In this document: positions 1-10,915 of the stretch, one piece after another | Position numbering within the stretch: position 1 is the stretch's first letter | How the letters are laid out: each line of letters starts with the position of its first letter | The notes under the pieces: generated by a model | What the model saw: only the letters and a program-made list of their open reading frames with translations | Database searches by the model: none | Told to the model about the DNA's origin: nothing | Translations under genes and position numbers: made by a program | DNA from: Vishniacozyma victoriae | Taxonomy: Eukaryota; Basidiomycota; Tremellomycetes; Tremellales; Bulleribasidiaceae | Length of the DNA: 64,000 nt | Direction: 5' to 3' | Assembly: GCA_017654735.1 (NCBI GenBank) | Contig: JADPYG010000090.1 | Coordinates: 372,001-436,000, forward strand

Positions 1-946
1 GGCTGCGAGGTAGGTGGGTAGGCGTTTGGGTATGGGTTCGATTGGGCTTGGGGTGGGTACGATGATTGGCCATAGTTTGAATAGGACGGTTGAAGGGGTT
101 GATCGCGGTAGGGTTGGTTGGGGTACTGGAGTCGGGCGGATGATTGGGGCGGGTAGTTGGGTGTCTGGTGGAGGTTCATTGCGTACTGCATCGATACATT
201 GTCCTGCATGTCAGCTAGTTTATGAAAGTGTCGAGGGGAACTTACGGAAGCATGCCTTGTACGCCCATGACCGACATCAGGCTTGTCCTCGTCCTCATCG
301 CTACTAGCCTGCGAGGTAAGACCCTCGATAAAGCCCCTCCGTTCGGATGTGGTCCTCTTTCTACGCTTGGATCGTTCATAATCGCCTCGAGTAGGTTGAC
401 GTGACTTGAAACTCTCTTTTCCTTTTAAACTCTTGCCCGGGCCAGGTGGTCCGCCTTGTTTCCCTGGCTTTGTACTCGCCCGTCGGTCCGTCTCATCATC
501 CTCGTCGTCATCATCCTCACCCGCAGCTGCCATGGCTGCAAACTCGGGTGCTCGACGCCGTTCAATCATCCCCTCGTACTATTATCAGCACAGACTAGAA
601 CGTTGATGGGTGACTCACGTCGAGGTACCGATCAAACTCGCTATTCAGATCCTTGCTCGAGAACTCGTAGGGTTTACCATTATTGGAAAAGATGAGAATC
701 GAGACATCCGCTGCACATAGGACCGAAAGTTCCCATGCCTTTTTCATCAAACCGGCTTTACGCTATCGGGTCAGTCCTAAACTGCGGGGAGTGGGGACTA
801 GGAGCGTACCTTTAAGAAAGTGACGTTCCGATTGCGTTCATCCTAGTACAAGATTAGATAAAGTCTGGCTTGGCTGATGCAGAATGAGGAATGCCAAGAA
901 CGAGACTCACTATGAGAGGTCTAATTTCGATCTTTTTCCTACCCAT
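1..946 (-). CDS. MADS-box transcription factor, MEF2/Rlm1 type (3' end outside window)
   Basis: DNA-binding regulator of the MEF2-type MADS family, which includes yeast Rlm1 and Smp1. The start ATG is at 946. Exon 1 (946-911) reads MGRKKIEIRPLI, exon 2 (842-810) reads DERNRNVTFLK, and exon 3 continues RKAGLMKKAWELSVLC then VSILIFSNNGKPYEF. Together these form a complete MADS domain; the short exons join in phase through GT-AG introns. Downstream come an acidic stretch, a basic RSKRRKR patch and, after a further intron near position 200, a Tyr/Gln/Asn/Pro-rich low-complexity tail that runs off the left edge. MEF2-type rather than SRF-type is inferred from MGRKKIEI and the YEFSS ending. In yeasts such factors act below the cell-wall MAP kinase, but that role is only inferred here. 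Confidence 0.9.
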
Positions 947-1346
947 CTTTGCTTATTTGTCGCTAGATTAGGTTGTAGGGTGTTTAAGTCGCGGGTGAGA
1001 CTTTGTATCTTGGATGGAAGTGGGTGGTATGTATTATAGAGGTGTAGGTGTCTCTATCTATGTTGACAATGGTTGTACACCGCTTCTTTGTTGCGCAGTC
1101 TATGTCGATCGAGTTGGTGGAAGAGATGATTATGGTGGTGTGAGGATGACTGTAAATAGCCAAAGGAAGGGATTCGTAGTTATTATTGGTCTAGGGAGTT
1201 TAAAACGGGATGTTTGCTACTTGTGGTAATAATCACTACTTTTCTCCAGTCGGCCGTAAGAACTCTGTCGCCGCTTCGGCTTGGTGGCTGGAGCCTAGAT
1301 CTCTGCGCTCAAACTCTACGAGATGTGATGCATGATGTCCTATATG
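947..1346. other. Intergenic, between MADS-box gene and COX11
   Basis: About 400 bases between two minus-strand genes. It should hold the MADS-box promoter and 5' leader and the COX11 3' end. I see no RNA gene, repeat or convincing ORF; the open frames here are short and lack coding features. Confidence 0.6.
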
Positions 1347-2574
1347 CTATGCTTTGTTACCCTCACGGCGAGCCAATTGATAATTCTCGAATCCCTGAGA
1401 CTTTTGGATCACCTCCTCAGAGGCGTCGGGGACCAAGTGACCTTTGTCATTACGCTTTGCCCTACATATCAGTATTTTGTGATTGTCTCGAGTCTCGTGA
1501 AGGTCTCGGGACTGACCTGAAGAAAGTGTAGCTCAGAACGACATCGTCCAATCCGTCCAGACTGGGCTCATCATCGATATCTCGGTCGATAAAGAAGAAT
1601 ACGGGTAGATCGACTTCTTCTCCAGCGCGGATCTTTTGTTCTTCAAAGCAAAAGCATTCGACTTTGGCGAAGTACGGTGCGATCTATCATCAGCCTATAC
1701 CTCTCGCATGTGACACACCTTCTCAGGAGTCATGTTGTACGTAGCAATCCCAATCAGATCCTTGTCGGAATTATTCTTGGCCGTGTAGAATGCAAGAGCA
1801 GTCTCTCCAGGCAAGACTTTAACACTTCTCGTAACAGGTGAAAAGGTCCAAGGAAGAGCATCAGAGGGTGTAGCTTCGAAATGAACCGTTATACGTTTAC
1901 GAGTCGTTTCCGGGTCGGCATATAATCGATCGGGGAGGAATCGAGAACGGTCCGTCATGGGTGTTCCAGAGTATCCGGTTGCTGAGCAGAATGCTCGATA
2001 GAGGGGGACCGCTGCGTAGGTGACTCCGATGGCCAGGATGAGCTGCTGTCAGCACCTATTTCGTGACATCTTTGATGTTCCCGACTTCATGTCCCAATCG
2101 ATCCTGCCTGATCCTCGCGAATATATTGTATTACCAAGAATCTTCTCTCCTTTTAATACTCGTCTCAATCCCTCTGCATCGTACAGACTAAACTGATCGA
2201 GAGCACGATACCAGCTCCAGTGACCTAAAGACAAAAGACTCACAGATCCAGTAGTATAAAGCATAATAGTCCTATTCCGCTTCGATCTCTCTGCATACAT
2301 TCTCTCCCTACTCAATTCCATAGCCCTCCTAGCATCCCCCATCGACGAAGCATGTGCCCTTGACTCGGCAACAACAGCTCTAGCTCTTGAGCTCGAACTG
2401 ATCTGCCGACGGCTTAGGCCAGTCAAGAGATTTGGTGCAGTTTTAGAGGCGAATGCGATCGGCGTAGATCGGGCAGTAGTGTATGAACGTGTACATGCTG
2501 GGCATGCCTTCTATTAGCCCTGCCATCAAGTCCAGACTCACCTGGCGTAGCTGTATCCCTAATCTCATCGACAT
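1347..2574 (-). CDS. COX11: Cytochrome c oxidase assembly protein Cox11 (CtaG family)
   Basis: Mitochondrial inner-membrane copper chaperone that delivers Cu(I) to the CuB site of cytochrome oxidase subunit 1. An Arg-rich presequence starts at ATG 2574 (MSMRLGIQLRQ, then KACPACTRSYTTARS after a 31-nt intron). A charged region and RNRTIMLYTTG precede the single membrane span ILAIGVTYAAVPLYRAFC. The family signature FAKVECFCFEEQ, with the copper-binding CFCF cysteines, lies near 1650. The tail DVVLSYTFF crosses an intron to end ENYQLARREGNKA. Five exons are inferred. The second intron (about 2243-2043) is unusually long, stays open in frame, and ends in a CAGCAG tandem acceptor. The family is certain; the first intron is less so. 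Confidence 0.93.
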
Positions 2575-2673
2575 GGTTGATATGACGATCCAAAAAGTCG
2601 GTGGAAGCTGTCTTGACGCGATCAAATAACGGAGTCAAATTCGGCAAAACAGAAAGCAAGCGAACAAAAACTT

Positions 2674-2760
2674 TGAACAGAGTGGGATTCGAACCCACGC
2701 CCGAAGACTGCCGGAACTGAATCCTTAAGACAGCGCCTTAGACCACTCGGCCATCTGTCC
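2674..2760 (-). tRNA. tRNA-Leu(AAG) with a short intron
   Basis: A class II tRNA folds on the minus strand. The acceptor GGACAGA pairs with TCTGTTC, followed by discriminator A. The D arm is GCC...GGC. The anticodon stem CTGTC pairs with GGCAG. The variable arm is short with a TTCG loop, and the T arm is GTGGG-TTCGAAT-CCCAC. The anticodon loop reads TTAAGG, giving anticodon AAG. Nine extra bases (ATTCAGTTC) follow position 37, the canonical site for a eukaryotic tRNA intron. The gene lies 99 bases upstream of COX11 on the same strand, so it may affect that promoter. Confidence 0.93.
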
Positions 2761-3110
2761 CTGAATTGCCGGGGTTTTTGATAAAATATGATCTCGATTG
2801 GATTGGCAACTCCGGCGTTTTGACTTCATGTGCCGCTGTTCCACTCTTACTCTTGACCGTGACTGCTATGCCCAGAGACTCAAACACGTGATCAATCGCC
2901 CTCGCACACGCTCTACCCAAGAGAGACAATCATTAGCCGGCGATCAGTCATTACCTCGGTGTCCGGTCATAGCCGACAATGATCGGTCCCTGCTCTGACT
3001 TGCCCTTCTACTCAAAGAAATCCGAAGACCGAGGTGTGAACCAGGATATAAGGCGGTGCTTTACACACCCGCAGTAGCAACGACAATCCAAATCTTTTCC
3101 GTAAGACAAC
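2761..3110. promoter_or_regulatory. Upstream region of SDR gene and tRNA-Leu
   Basis: 350 bases without a gene between the tRNA (minus) and the short-chain dehydrogenase (plus). A possible TATA-like GATATAAGG lies at 3045-3053, about 60 bases before the SDR start codon. Nothing else is recognisable. Confidence 0.4.
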
Positions 3111-3932
3111 ATGCCAACTATCGTACTCATCACTGGCGGAAATCGAGGTCTCGGTCGAGCCTATGTCGAGGCTATTCTCAAGGGCCCCAAAGCGTCTACC
3201 TACAAGATCATCATCACGGCCCGAAATGCTGATGCCGCCAAGACTGCTGCTAAAAACCTCAGCGAGACGCAGGTAGCTGGGTACGGATGTGATATCGAGA
3301 ATGAGGGACAGGTAGATGAGCTGGTCAAGGCTGTCGAGAAAGAATATGGAAGGGTAGACATCTTGATCAACAATGCTGGTACGTTCTGCCGACCGACCTA
3401 GCTGACAGCAGGCGCGGCATATGATGGACAAGCGCAGAAAGGAGAAATGACCCCGAAAGAAGCATGGACCAGATCCTACTCCCTCAACGTCACCTGCACC
3501 CATTTCTTTACGGAAGCATTCATCCCCCTCCTCCTCAAGTCCCAGTCCCCATCCATCATCTTCGTCTCCTCAAGAGTTGGCTCAATCACATCCCAAGTCA
3601 ATAAAGGTATACCCATGATGGACTCTTCCCCCGAAGCCGGCTGGCCCAAAGCGCTAGGATTCAACCCCACCGCCTATCGATCAAGTAAAGCTGCATTCAA
3701 CATGATGGCTAGGGAATGGTATCGGACGTTGCTCAATGACGGAGTCAAGTGCTATATACTTGCCATGTCGGGCTATGCCACCGAGTTTGGGGGTGGGCCA
3801 GCAGAGGAAAAGGTTGCGATGGGAATGCCTGGGCCGGAAGTGGCCGGAGAGTGGGTCAGAGGATTTGTGGATGGGGAACATGAGGGGGACCAGGGCAAGT
3901 TTATGGCTCTGGACGGTGAACACGGATGGTAG
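3111..3932 (+). CDS. Short-chain dehydrogenase/reductase (SDR), classical type
   Basis: NAD(P)-dependent oxidoreductase, about 262 residues, the normal length for a classical SDR. The Rossmann motif TGGNRGLG is near residue 8, NNAG near residue 88, a catalytic-serine region IIFVSSRVGS in the middle, and the active-site YRSSK further on. One intron of only 33 nt (3379-3411, GT...CTGACAGCAG) splits the Gly codon of NNAG. Rejoining gives NNAG-AAYDGQ in frame. Substrate cannot be told from sequence. It is convergent with the CCDC47-like gene, with 135 bases between stop codons. Confidence 0.9.
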
Positions 3933-4067
3933 ATTGGTCTCATACTAGCCCGAAATGATGCATGTTGTTTGTGATTAGTTTCTTTCTGGAGTGTTTCCTC
4001 TTTCTCTATCTCGCTTTTCTCTCCCAGGCACTAGTATGCCTTGCCTCGACTTCTTTCATCGACTCGC

Positions 4068-5365
4068 TTACTTGGCCTGCTGCTTCTTCTGCATCTTCCT
4101 GAACTCCCTCTTCTTATCAAGCTCCTCCACCCTCTTTCGCTCCTTCTCGCTCAGATTAGCCCTCTCTGCCCTCTTCTTTGCGGCCTTCTTCTCCTCGGCA
4201 GTCTCTTCAGCGGGGGCATCCTCGCTCTGTCGGACCTTGAAGTCTTTCTCTAGGTCGAGATCGACAGTCTTTCGGGTGTTGATGAGTTTACGCGAGACCT
4301 ATTTGTCAGCTTGATAGCAAGGATGGTGTGGGACGTACATCAGGCTTCAAGAGGTTTGGCCTGTCCATGAGATCAACAATGTTGAGTGCGACCTGAACCC
4401 ATGCCTTGACAGCTTCAACCTGCTCGGCGTTCTTGGGGTTGTAACATGCGAGGACGATCTCTCGGGATCGGAGCTTGGGGTTTAGAGCACCTTTGGCAGG
4501 TCGCCTAGCGGGAATGTCGGTGATCTATCATCAGCTCACATACTAAGCTAATCCTGTGACAGACTCACCAAGAAGTACTTGAGGACGGCGTTGGCCTTGG
4601 GGTTTGAGAGGAGCTCGGAGAAACCGACAAGGGGGGTCTTCATAATGACATCAGTGACATCCGAGTGCTCTGCGAACAAGGCGTGGGTGATGGGAATGGA
4701 GGCGAGGTCGTGTAGCCTGGCAAAGGTCTAGATGTCAGCCAGCACTCGCATCCAGTTGCTAGTCTCGCTTACAAGGTCCCATCGATTGGACTTGGTCTCT
4801 CGCATAGCACTCTTGTCGACAATGGACCAAACACCAAGTCCCTCTCCCTGACGTCCTGATTGACCTCGGCCGAGGGTAAAGTTGAAGAGCAGAGTTTCAG
4901 AGTTGTCGTGTGTTGGCTCGACAATCGACTTGAAGGTATCGACAATCAAAGTCATTGGGTCGTGGAAAGGGGTCAACTTGAGTGTCGTGTGCAGAGACAA
5001 CAAGTTTCGTCGACCGGAAGAGTAGATGAGGTGCTGCGAGGGGGAGGACGAGACGGTGGGTTTGGTCTGCGAGAACTGAGAGTCGAGTAATGACTTGTAA
5101 GGCTTGAGCCTAGGAGTCAGCCGCCAGACCAGAAAGGTGAAGTAAAGACTTACGCAGCTTTGGCTCGGGCCATATTGATGAATCGACCGATCATGTGCAG
5201 AGCCAAATAACTCAATAGAACAGCGAAAGCAATAGCTTCAAACTTGAAGTATGCAGGCCTGAATGTGACGAATCGATACTTGTACTCTAGCCCGCTGTAC
5301 TCTCTCGGAGCAGGCTGAGCAGGTGGTGGCATGACCGTGTTGATGAGTTTGAGGAAGGCCGACAT
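4068..5365 (-). CDS. CCDC47-like ER membrane protein (DUF1682)
   Basis: Homologue of CCDC47/calumin, which in animals is part of the PAT complex that helps insert multi-spanning proteins at the ER translocon. The start at 5365 gives MSAFLKLINTVMPPP. A single N-terminal transmembrane segment (FEAIAFAVLLSYLALHMIGRFI) follows, then a lumenal/cytosolic domain with SGRRNLLSLHTTLKLTPFHD and a region with RLHDLASIPITHALFAEHSD. The C-terminal tail is highly charged and Lys/Arg/Glu-rich and ends RKMQKKQQAK, a coiled-coil-like region typical of the family. Several short introns are present; the first joins RAKAA to LKPYKSLL in frame. The fungal function is inferred from the animal family. Confidence 0.88.
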
Positions 5366-5688
5366 GGTTGCTCTATGACTTGAGCTTTTGGATGAGGTAG
5401 TAGAAGTAGATGGAGGACTGAGAGTATAGAAGCCAAGAGCCCCAGGGTGGAGAGCCGGTCCGGGCCAATTGCGGCTTACCACTATTCAGGGTAAAGAAAG
5501 GGTTATAAACGTGAGTGTGGCAGCTTGCTTCGGCGCTGTTGCAACACAGCGAATGTCTCTATCTCGATGGGCATACTTAGTGGGCCTCGACACTGTTATC
5601 ATCCTTCTTCACATTTCCTACAACTTTGACACTGACTGACACTCGAGTTCCGGGCTACAACGATACCCTCTTTCACTCCCTGCTACCA
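5366..5688. other. Intergenic, CCDC47-like promoter side
   Basis: 323 bases between two minus-strand genes. It contains the CCDC47-like upstream region and the dynamin-like 3' end. No other feature is seen. Confidence 0.5.
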
Positions 5689-8160
5689 TCACTGTTGAGC
5701 CTCTCCCAGCTTCAACGCTTTCTCGAGCTGGCCGAGGAGCGTGGTGAGTCGCTCTCGCTCCATGGTAGTAGCTTTACTCTCTCCGGCAAGGTTCTTCAGC
5801 TCGTCGTCCGAGAGTCCGCCAACATAGCCCGGCGAAAAGTACTTGAGCGGCCCCGTCGGTCCCATGTAGTGTCGCTCGGTCACTTGAAGTGTGACATTGT
5901 CGACAAATCGCTTCATCGCGACCTTGTAGTATGCTTTCAGAATGTCGTGAATGTCGTATACCGCCGAGTCTTCATTACTGAGGTGGGTTCGCTTGATCAG
6001 ATCGTCGAGGTTCAAACCGACGTAAGCGGGAATGCCACCTTCCGCCGTTTGCTCCATAGGAGCCAGAAACTTCTGCAATCTGATCAGGACTCGATCGTGA
6101 CGATTCTTGGCGAGGTTCTCGGCAAAGTAATTGTTCGTGGTCTGCAAGACCCCACCCAGCTCGTCTTGGAGAATTTGATCGAGTTGTGCAGAAGCGAGCT
6201 GGAATGATTTGGCGACTGCTCTTTTGTTTCGGTCCCCAATTCTCTTTCGAATTGTTTTGTCCGTGATCAGATCCTCGCATGATCGCTTGATGTGTCGGAG
6301 TACCGCTTTGTTAACTTTGGTGAGATAGTCTTTCGCAATCGGCTCCCAGCTTGCCGCTTGCTGCCTAAAGAGGCCCTCTAGTACCGCAGGATTGACGGTA
6401 CCAGGCAGTTCAGCGCCACGAGAGGTACGATATTGCGTTCGGATCCAATCGTAGATGTCGCTGAAACCAGTCTTCTCGTCTTGTTCTTCTTCGCTTTCAG
6501 ACTCCGAGTCGATCGATGAATTCCTTTTCGCAGCGGCTCCAGCTGGCATCTTGGCTTTGGCAGTCTCCCCCCCTTCGACCTGAACTTCCTCGTCGTCGTC
6601 CGTATTCTCATCCACGGGTCGGTCCTGGTATTGGACCTGATTCTGATCGACATCTTTGGCTCTTTTGAATTTGAACATGTGGCCTTTGGCGTGAATTTTC
6701 GAAGCGAGCTTGTCGTTCTCGGCAGCGATATGCATTCGGAGTTTGCGGGGATCCTTCGATTTCAGAGTGGGTCCATAAGTGCCCCTTGATGCCTCATTGT
6801 TCCCATTCTGAAATTGATTCGCAATTCGAGTCAGGAAGCGCCTCTGCTCTGACGGTGCATTTCGAGATTCGCCGAATCCATCCACTTGCTTACGAGTCTC
6901 GAGCATTTTTGTCCTAATGTCGTCAACGAGCTGCGGGAACTCATTTCGGATATGATCATAGAGGATCTGGGCGAGGTAGGTCTTCAGAGCCGGTATTCCA
7001 ACTCGATCCTTGGATAGTTGAGACCAAGGATCTTGCTGGAAGAACTCTTCCTCTTTGGCATGTCGGTCAGCGATAGTGTAACCGCTATTCTTCTCCTTTG
7101 TAGATCGGTTTCGGACAGCGAACCAACCGTGTCGGAAAACGTAGGACTCATTCTGAGCCACTTTGATGATCTGAATATCAGCACAAGTCAACTGTCCTTG
7201 ATCAAAACACTCACCGGTCCCTCGTCGCCTGGGCTCACTGCATCACATTTGGTAATAACGCCGACAATTCTTTCTCCAGTCCCATCCGCTTCCTTGGCCA
7301 TATTGAATATCTCTTGATTGGCAAAGTTGTTCAGGGCGTCCATCACCGTTCTATGATTTCAGTACAGACCGACATATACGAAACATAGACTTACAGCATG
7401 ATGGTTCGCTTGTCTTCCATGTACGATTTGATCATAGCTCGAATGGTGTTCAAGTCTCCTTGAGTCAGGGTCGGAGTAGGATCTACTCTGTTCAGTCTCC
7501 TCGCTGAGTTCCGTTTAACAATCACTTACTATGGAACAGCCCGGGAACGTCCACGATACTGAGATGTTGGTGCTCTGGTCCGCTTAGAGTTATGGACAAG
7601 ACGTCATCCGAAAACCTTCTATCGAGATGATCTACATTCTTCTGGGTGCTCGGAGGTAGACCCATGGCGATGGCGGCCTGTCGATGTAAGCTTTATTCAA
7701 AGTCTAAGATAGCGGGTCTGAACTGACCTCATCCATGATCTCGGTGAATCGCGGTCCCACCAATTCATTGCTATTGAGCTTTGGGGCAAACGCCAATAGA
7801 GCCTTTCTGCGTGGGGCGGCATTCGCAGACGATGCTCCAGGTATGATGGACACCTTGACCTGTCTTTCGGCAGATCTACGGAGGATGATTCGAGTCGCGA
7901 ATCGTGTACAGAGTCCACTATGGGTCGGGAAGCTGATACCGGTCAGACCCTCGAGTAGAGATGATTTCCCACTTGATTGATCTCCAACTACTACAAGCTA
8001 GAGACTCAGCTAGGAGCTAGGGATCCCTGTGGAGAGAATTCACCTGAGGAAGCGAGATCTCCTTGCTGATACCTATTGTCCTAAATTTATCAACGACGCT
8101 GAGGAGCTGTGCTCGTTCAGGATTGTCGAGACCATCCACATCCATTGTGATCGCAGTCAT
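5689..8160 (-). CDS. Dynamin-superfamily GTPase (fungal Mx-like)
   Basis: Large GTPase of the dynamin superfamily, likely a membrane-remodelling enzyme. The start at 8160 reads MTAITMDVDGLDNPERAQLL. The P-loop is GDQSSGKSS, switch II is DVPG, and the G4 region is VITKCDAVSPGDEGP. The long last exon carries the middle/stalk domain and a C-terminal GTPase effector domain (VTERHYMGPTGPLKYF...LSDDELKNLAGES). An acidic, low-complexity insertion (DDDEEVQVEGG; then SIDSESESEEEQDE) sits in the stalk. No PH or proline-rich domain is seen, so it is not a classical endocytic dynamin. It resembles the Mx-like group usually annotated in fungi, distinct from Dnm1 and Vps1. It is divergent from the CPS1-like gene. 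Confidence 0.9.
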
Positions 8161-8557
8161 GGGTGAAGGTCGAGAGTATTAGTATAATTGAGAGAAGAGC
8201 GAAGGGAATTGAGGTATAATATAGAGATTATGCAAGGTGAGCACGGACCTTCAAGGGACAATCAATGTGTGTGTGCACAATATGCATGTCACCAATCTCG
8301 AAGCGGACTGTCCTTCGTTTTAATCTTACCCCCAGTTCTCCCGTATTATCCACTCTGAGATGCCTCGACTGTTGCTGGCTAGATCAGTGCGTGATGCCTG
8401 TTCCGACCGCATCGTTACTCGCAATCACATTATAGAGGAGAGAAATCCGAAAATTACGTTTAGCTCTATCGGTCATCTCCGATAGTGACCTCATGCCCAC
8501 TTTCGACTTAGAGTACCGAACGTCCCCCCTCTCTCCTATCAACACTCTCACTCGAAT
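8161..8557. promoter_or_regulatory. Shared divergent promoter, dynamin-like / CPS1-like
   Basis: 397 bases between two divergent start codons. No clear TATA box or known operator is recognised. Confidence 0.5.
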
Positions 8558-10741
8558 ATGGACGACAAGAACTATCAGAAGTCAGAGAGCTATCAGAAGT
8601 CAGAGAGCTATCAGAAACAGCCTCTCCCGCGCTGGGCAGATGAGCGAACCGAGTCAAAGCAGAAATGGCGGAAACCCCTCATGGCGTTGATAGCCTTATC
8701 AGCACTAGCAATCTATACCCTCAACCCAACCTACCCAACCTCCAAATCAAGTTTGAAATGCCCAGACCAGCCCGCACCACTTCATCCGAAACTTGATTGG
8801 ACTCCAAGTGACGCCCAATTGGATCGTAGCGCAGATCTGCTTGCCCAGGCTGTGGTATGTACTCTCAATCAATGGGGCTGATAAGATAGAGGATCCCTAC
8901 CGAGAGCTTTGATGATAATGGGGAACCTAATGAGGATCCAAGGTGGGCTCCATTTAGAGTCTTCCAAGGTTGGATGAAGGATACTTTTTCTCTAGCGTGC
9001 GTCAATTCCTTGCAAAGGGGAGTAAGCTGATTTGTAGTTGGGAAACCGCGGATGTGGAGTTTATCAATGGTGAGACCACAGCGAAGATTCAGCTGATCGA
9101 GTAGAGCTGGGTATTCTCGCTACGTTCCAAGGATCTGACGAGTCTCTCAAACCACTCATCCTGTTCGATGACCTTCCCCATTGGTATAGCCTTAGCTGAT
9201 ATCCAGGATGTCGCACTACGATGTCGTCCCGGCCCCGAACTCGACCGCAGACCGATGGACCCATCCCGCCTTTTCAGGTTTCAACGATGGTAAATACATT
9301 TGGGGCAGAGGCGCTGCAGACGACAAGACCCTCCTCGTTGCTCAATGTAAGTCACTTAATGAACTTCGCTGATGGTAGGGGAGGCAATCACCGATTTACT
9401 AGAGAAAGGGTTCAAACCCCGACGAACTTTGATCTTGTCTCATGGATTTGATGAGGAAGAAGTGTTCGCGAGGAGGGGTCAAGGGACTATTGCCCCGTTC
9501 TTGGAGAAACGGTATGGGAAAGATGGGATTTTGATGGTTATTGATGAAGGGAGTGGGACTGAGGACGATGTGCGTCCAATATCTGGACCATGCTAACGGA
9601 AGTACTACGGGGCCGCTTTTGCTATGCCCAATATGGGCGAGAAGGGGTATATGGACATCAAGGTATGTTCTTCATCCTTCAAGCGGCGTAGCTGATGATC
9701 AGATCACCGTTGGGACCGCCGGAGGCGTAAGTCACAAGAGTGGAAACGATGTTGACAACAGCACTCATCCGTCCCGCCAAAGCATACCGGCATCGGGATC
9801 ATGGCCGACGCAGTATCCGGCCTCGAGGACAATCCGTTCGACAACAAAGTAAGATATCTGGGGTCGATCCGAGCTAAGCTGATGTACAGCTGACCACCGC
9901 CTCGCCATACCTCACAACCCTAACCTGCGCAGCCGAACATGCGCCATCTTTCCCAAAACATCTAGCCCATCAACTCGGCGTAGGAACAAACCGAGCCTTG
10001 AACAAGGTCGCCCGATTCCTAGCCAAGACTTCCGATTTCCAGCGTGCAATGCTAGGTACCACCACCGCTGTCGATGTCATCAATGGCGGAGTCAAAGTAA
10101 ATGCCCTTCCAGAAGTGGTCACTTCGCTAGTCAATTTCAGGATTGATTTCGATGAATCGATAGCTTTTGCTCAGGAACATGTCGAGGGTATCTTGAGTAA
10201 GGTTGCGAAGAAACATGATTTGGAATTCATTGGATTTGGAAGTAAGGGTAAAGAAGGAGGAAAGTTCGTCAAGGTTGAGCAGCTCGGTGAGGCTTTGGAA
10301 CCCGCTCCGAGGACACCATCTGAGGGACCCGTTTGGGAGCTATTCGCCGGGACTGTCAAGTATGTTCTTATCCAACGACGAACGAGATCAGACTAATGAT
10401 GACAGGGCTTCTATCCCCGGCCCAAAAGGACAAGAACGGATCGTAGCACCATACATTTCCACGTAAGTTGGTGACATAGAGACGCCGGTTGGAGCTGATG
10501 ATCAGCGGAAACACGGACTGCAAGATGTACTACAACCTTTCCAAGCACATCTACCGGTTCATGGGAGGACCCAGTGGAGGAGGCGGAGGCGTTGTACGTT
10601 CCTCATACAGACTGAAAGGCAAGACTGACTGATGGTCAGCATACTGTGAATGAGCGATCTAGCATTTCGGGACATCATCAGATTGTTCGTTGGGTTCACG
10701 CTATCATCCAGAATACCGATGCCTATACTGGTCAGGAGTGA
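8558..10741 (+). CDS. CPS1: Vacuolar Gly-Xaa carboxypeptidase (M20 family, CPS1-like)
   Basis: Zinc metallocarboxypeptidase that releases C-terminal residues from peptides in the vacuole. ATG 8558 begins a short cytosolic tail with a tandem YQKSES repeat, followed by one membrane anchor (LMALIALSALAIYTL), typical of type II Cps1. Zinc ligands lie in SHYDVVPA, GRGAADDK and the DEEEVF region. The dimerisation domain carries VGTAGGHSSVPPKHTG and the end reads ERSSISGHHQIVRWVHAII. About nine short introns are present. The reading frame ends GQE-stop at 10741. A GTGAGT donor overlaps that stop, so an alternative C-terminus is possible (see findings). Confidence 0.92.
8573..8608 (+). repeat. 18-nt tandem duplication in CPS1-like cytosolic tail
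   Basis: The 18-base unit TATCAGAAGTCAGAGAGC occurs twice in perfect tandem and is followed by a partial third copy (TATCAGAA). It encodes repeated YQKSES before the membrane anchor. Confidence 0.9.
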
Positions 10742-10915
10742 GTGTCGCGGGACCATTGATCCACCTGATGAGGACGTTGAAATAGAATGAAAGTATGCAT
10801 GGACTTGAGATGCGGTCTACCATACAGATCGAGAAGCTGGCTTCTCGCAATCTTCACCAAACACGTTGATGTCCCATCTGACAATTAGCGCAATACTCAT
10901 GTAATACTTAGTGAC

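Noticed and set aside
1214..1531. 105-codon plus-strand frame
   Set aside because: Antisense to the last COX11 exons, which are supported by family sequence.
5626..6207. 193-codon plus-strand frame
   Set aside because: Lies wholly antisense to the conserved dynamin stalk/GED exon and has no family features; a shadow frame.
9405..9430. GGTTCAAACCCC, tRNA B-box-like
   Set aside because: No acceptor or D arm can be formed around it, and it encodes GFKPRR of the conserved M20 peptidase.
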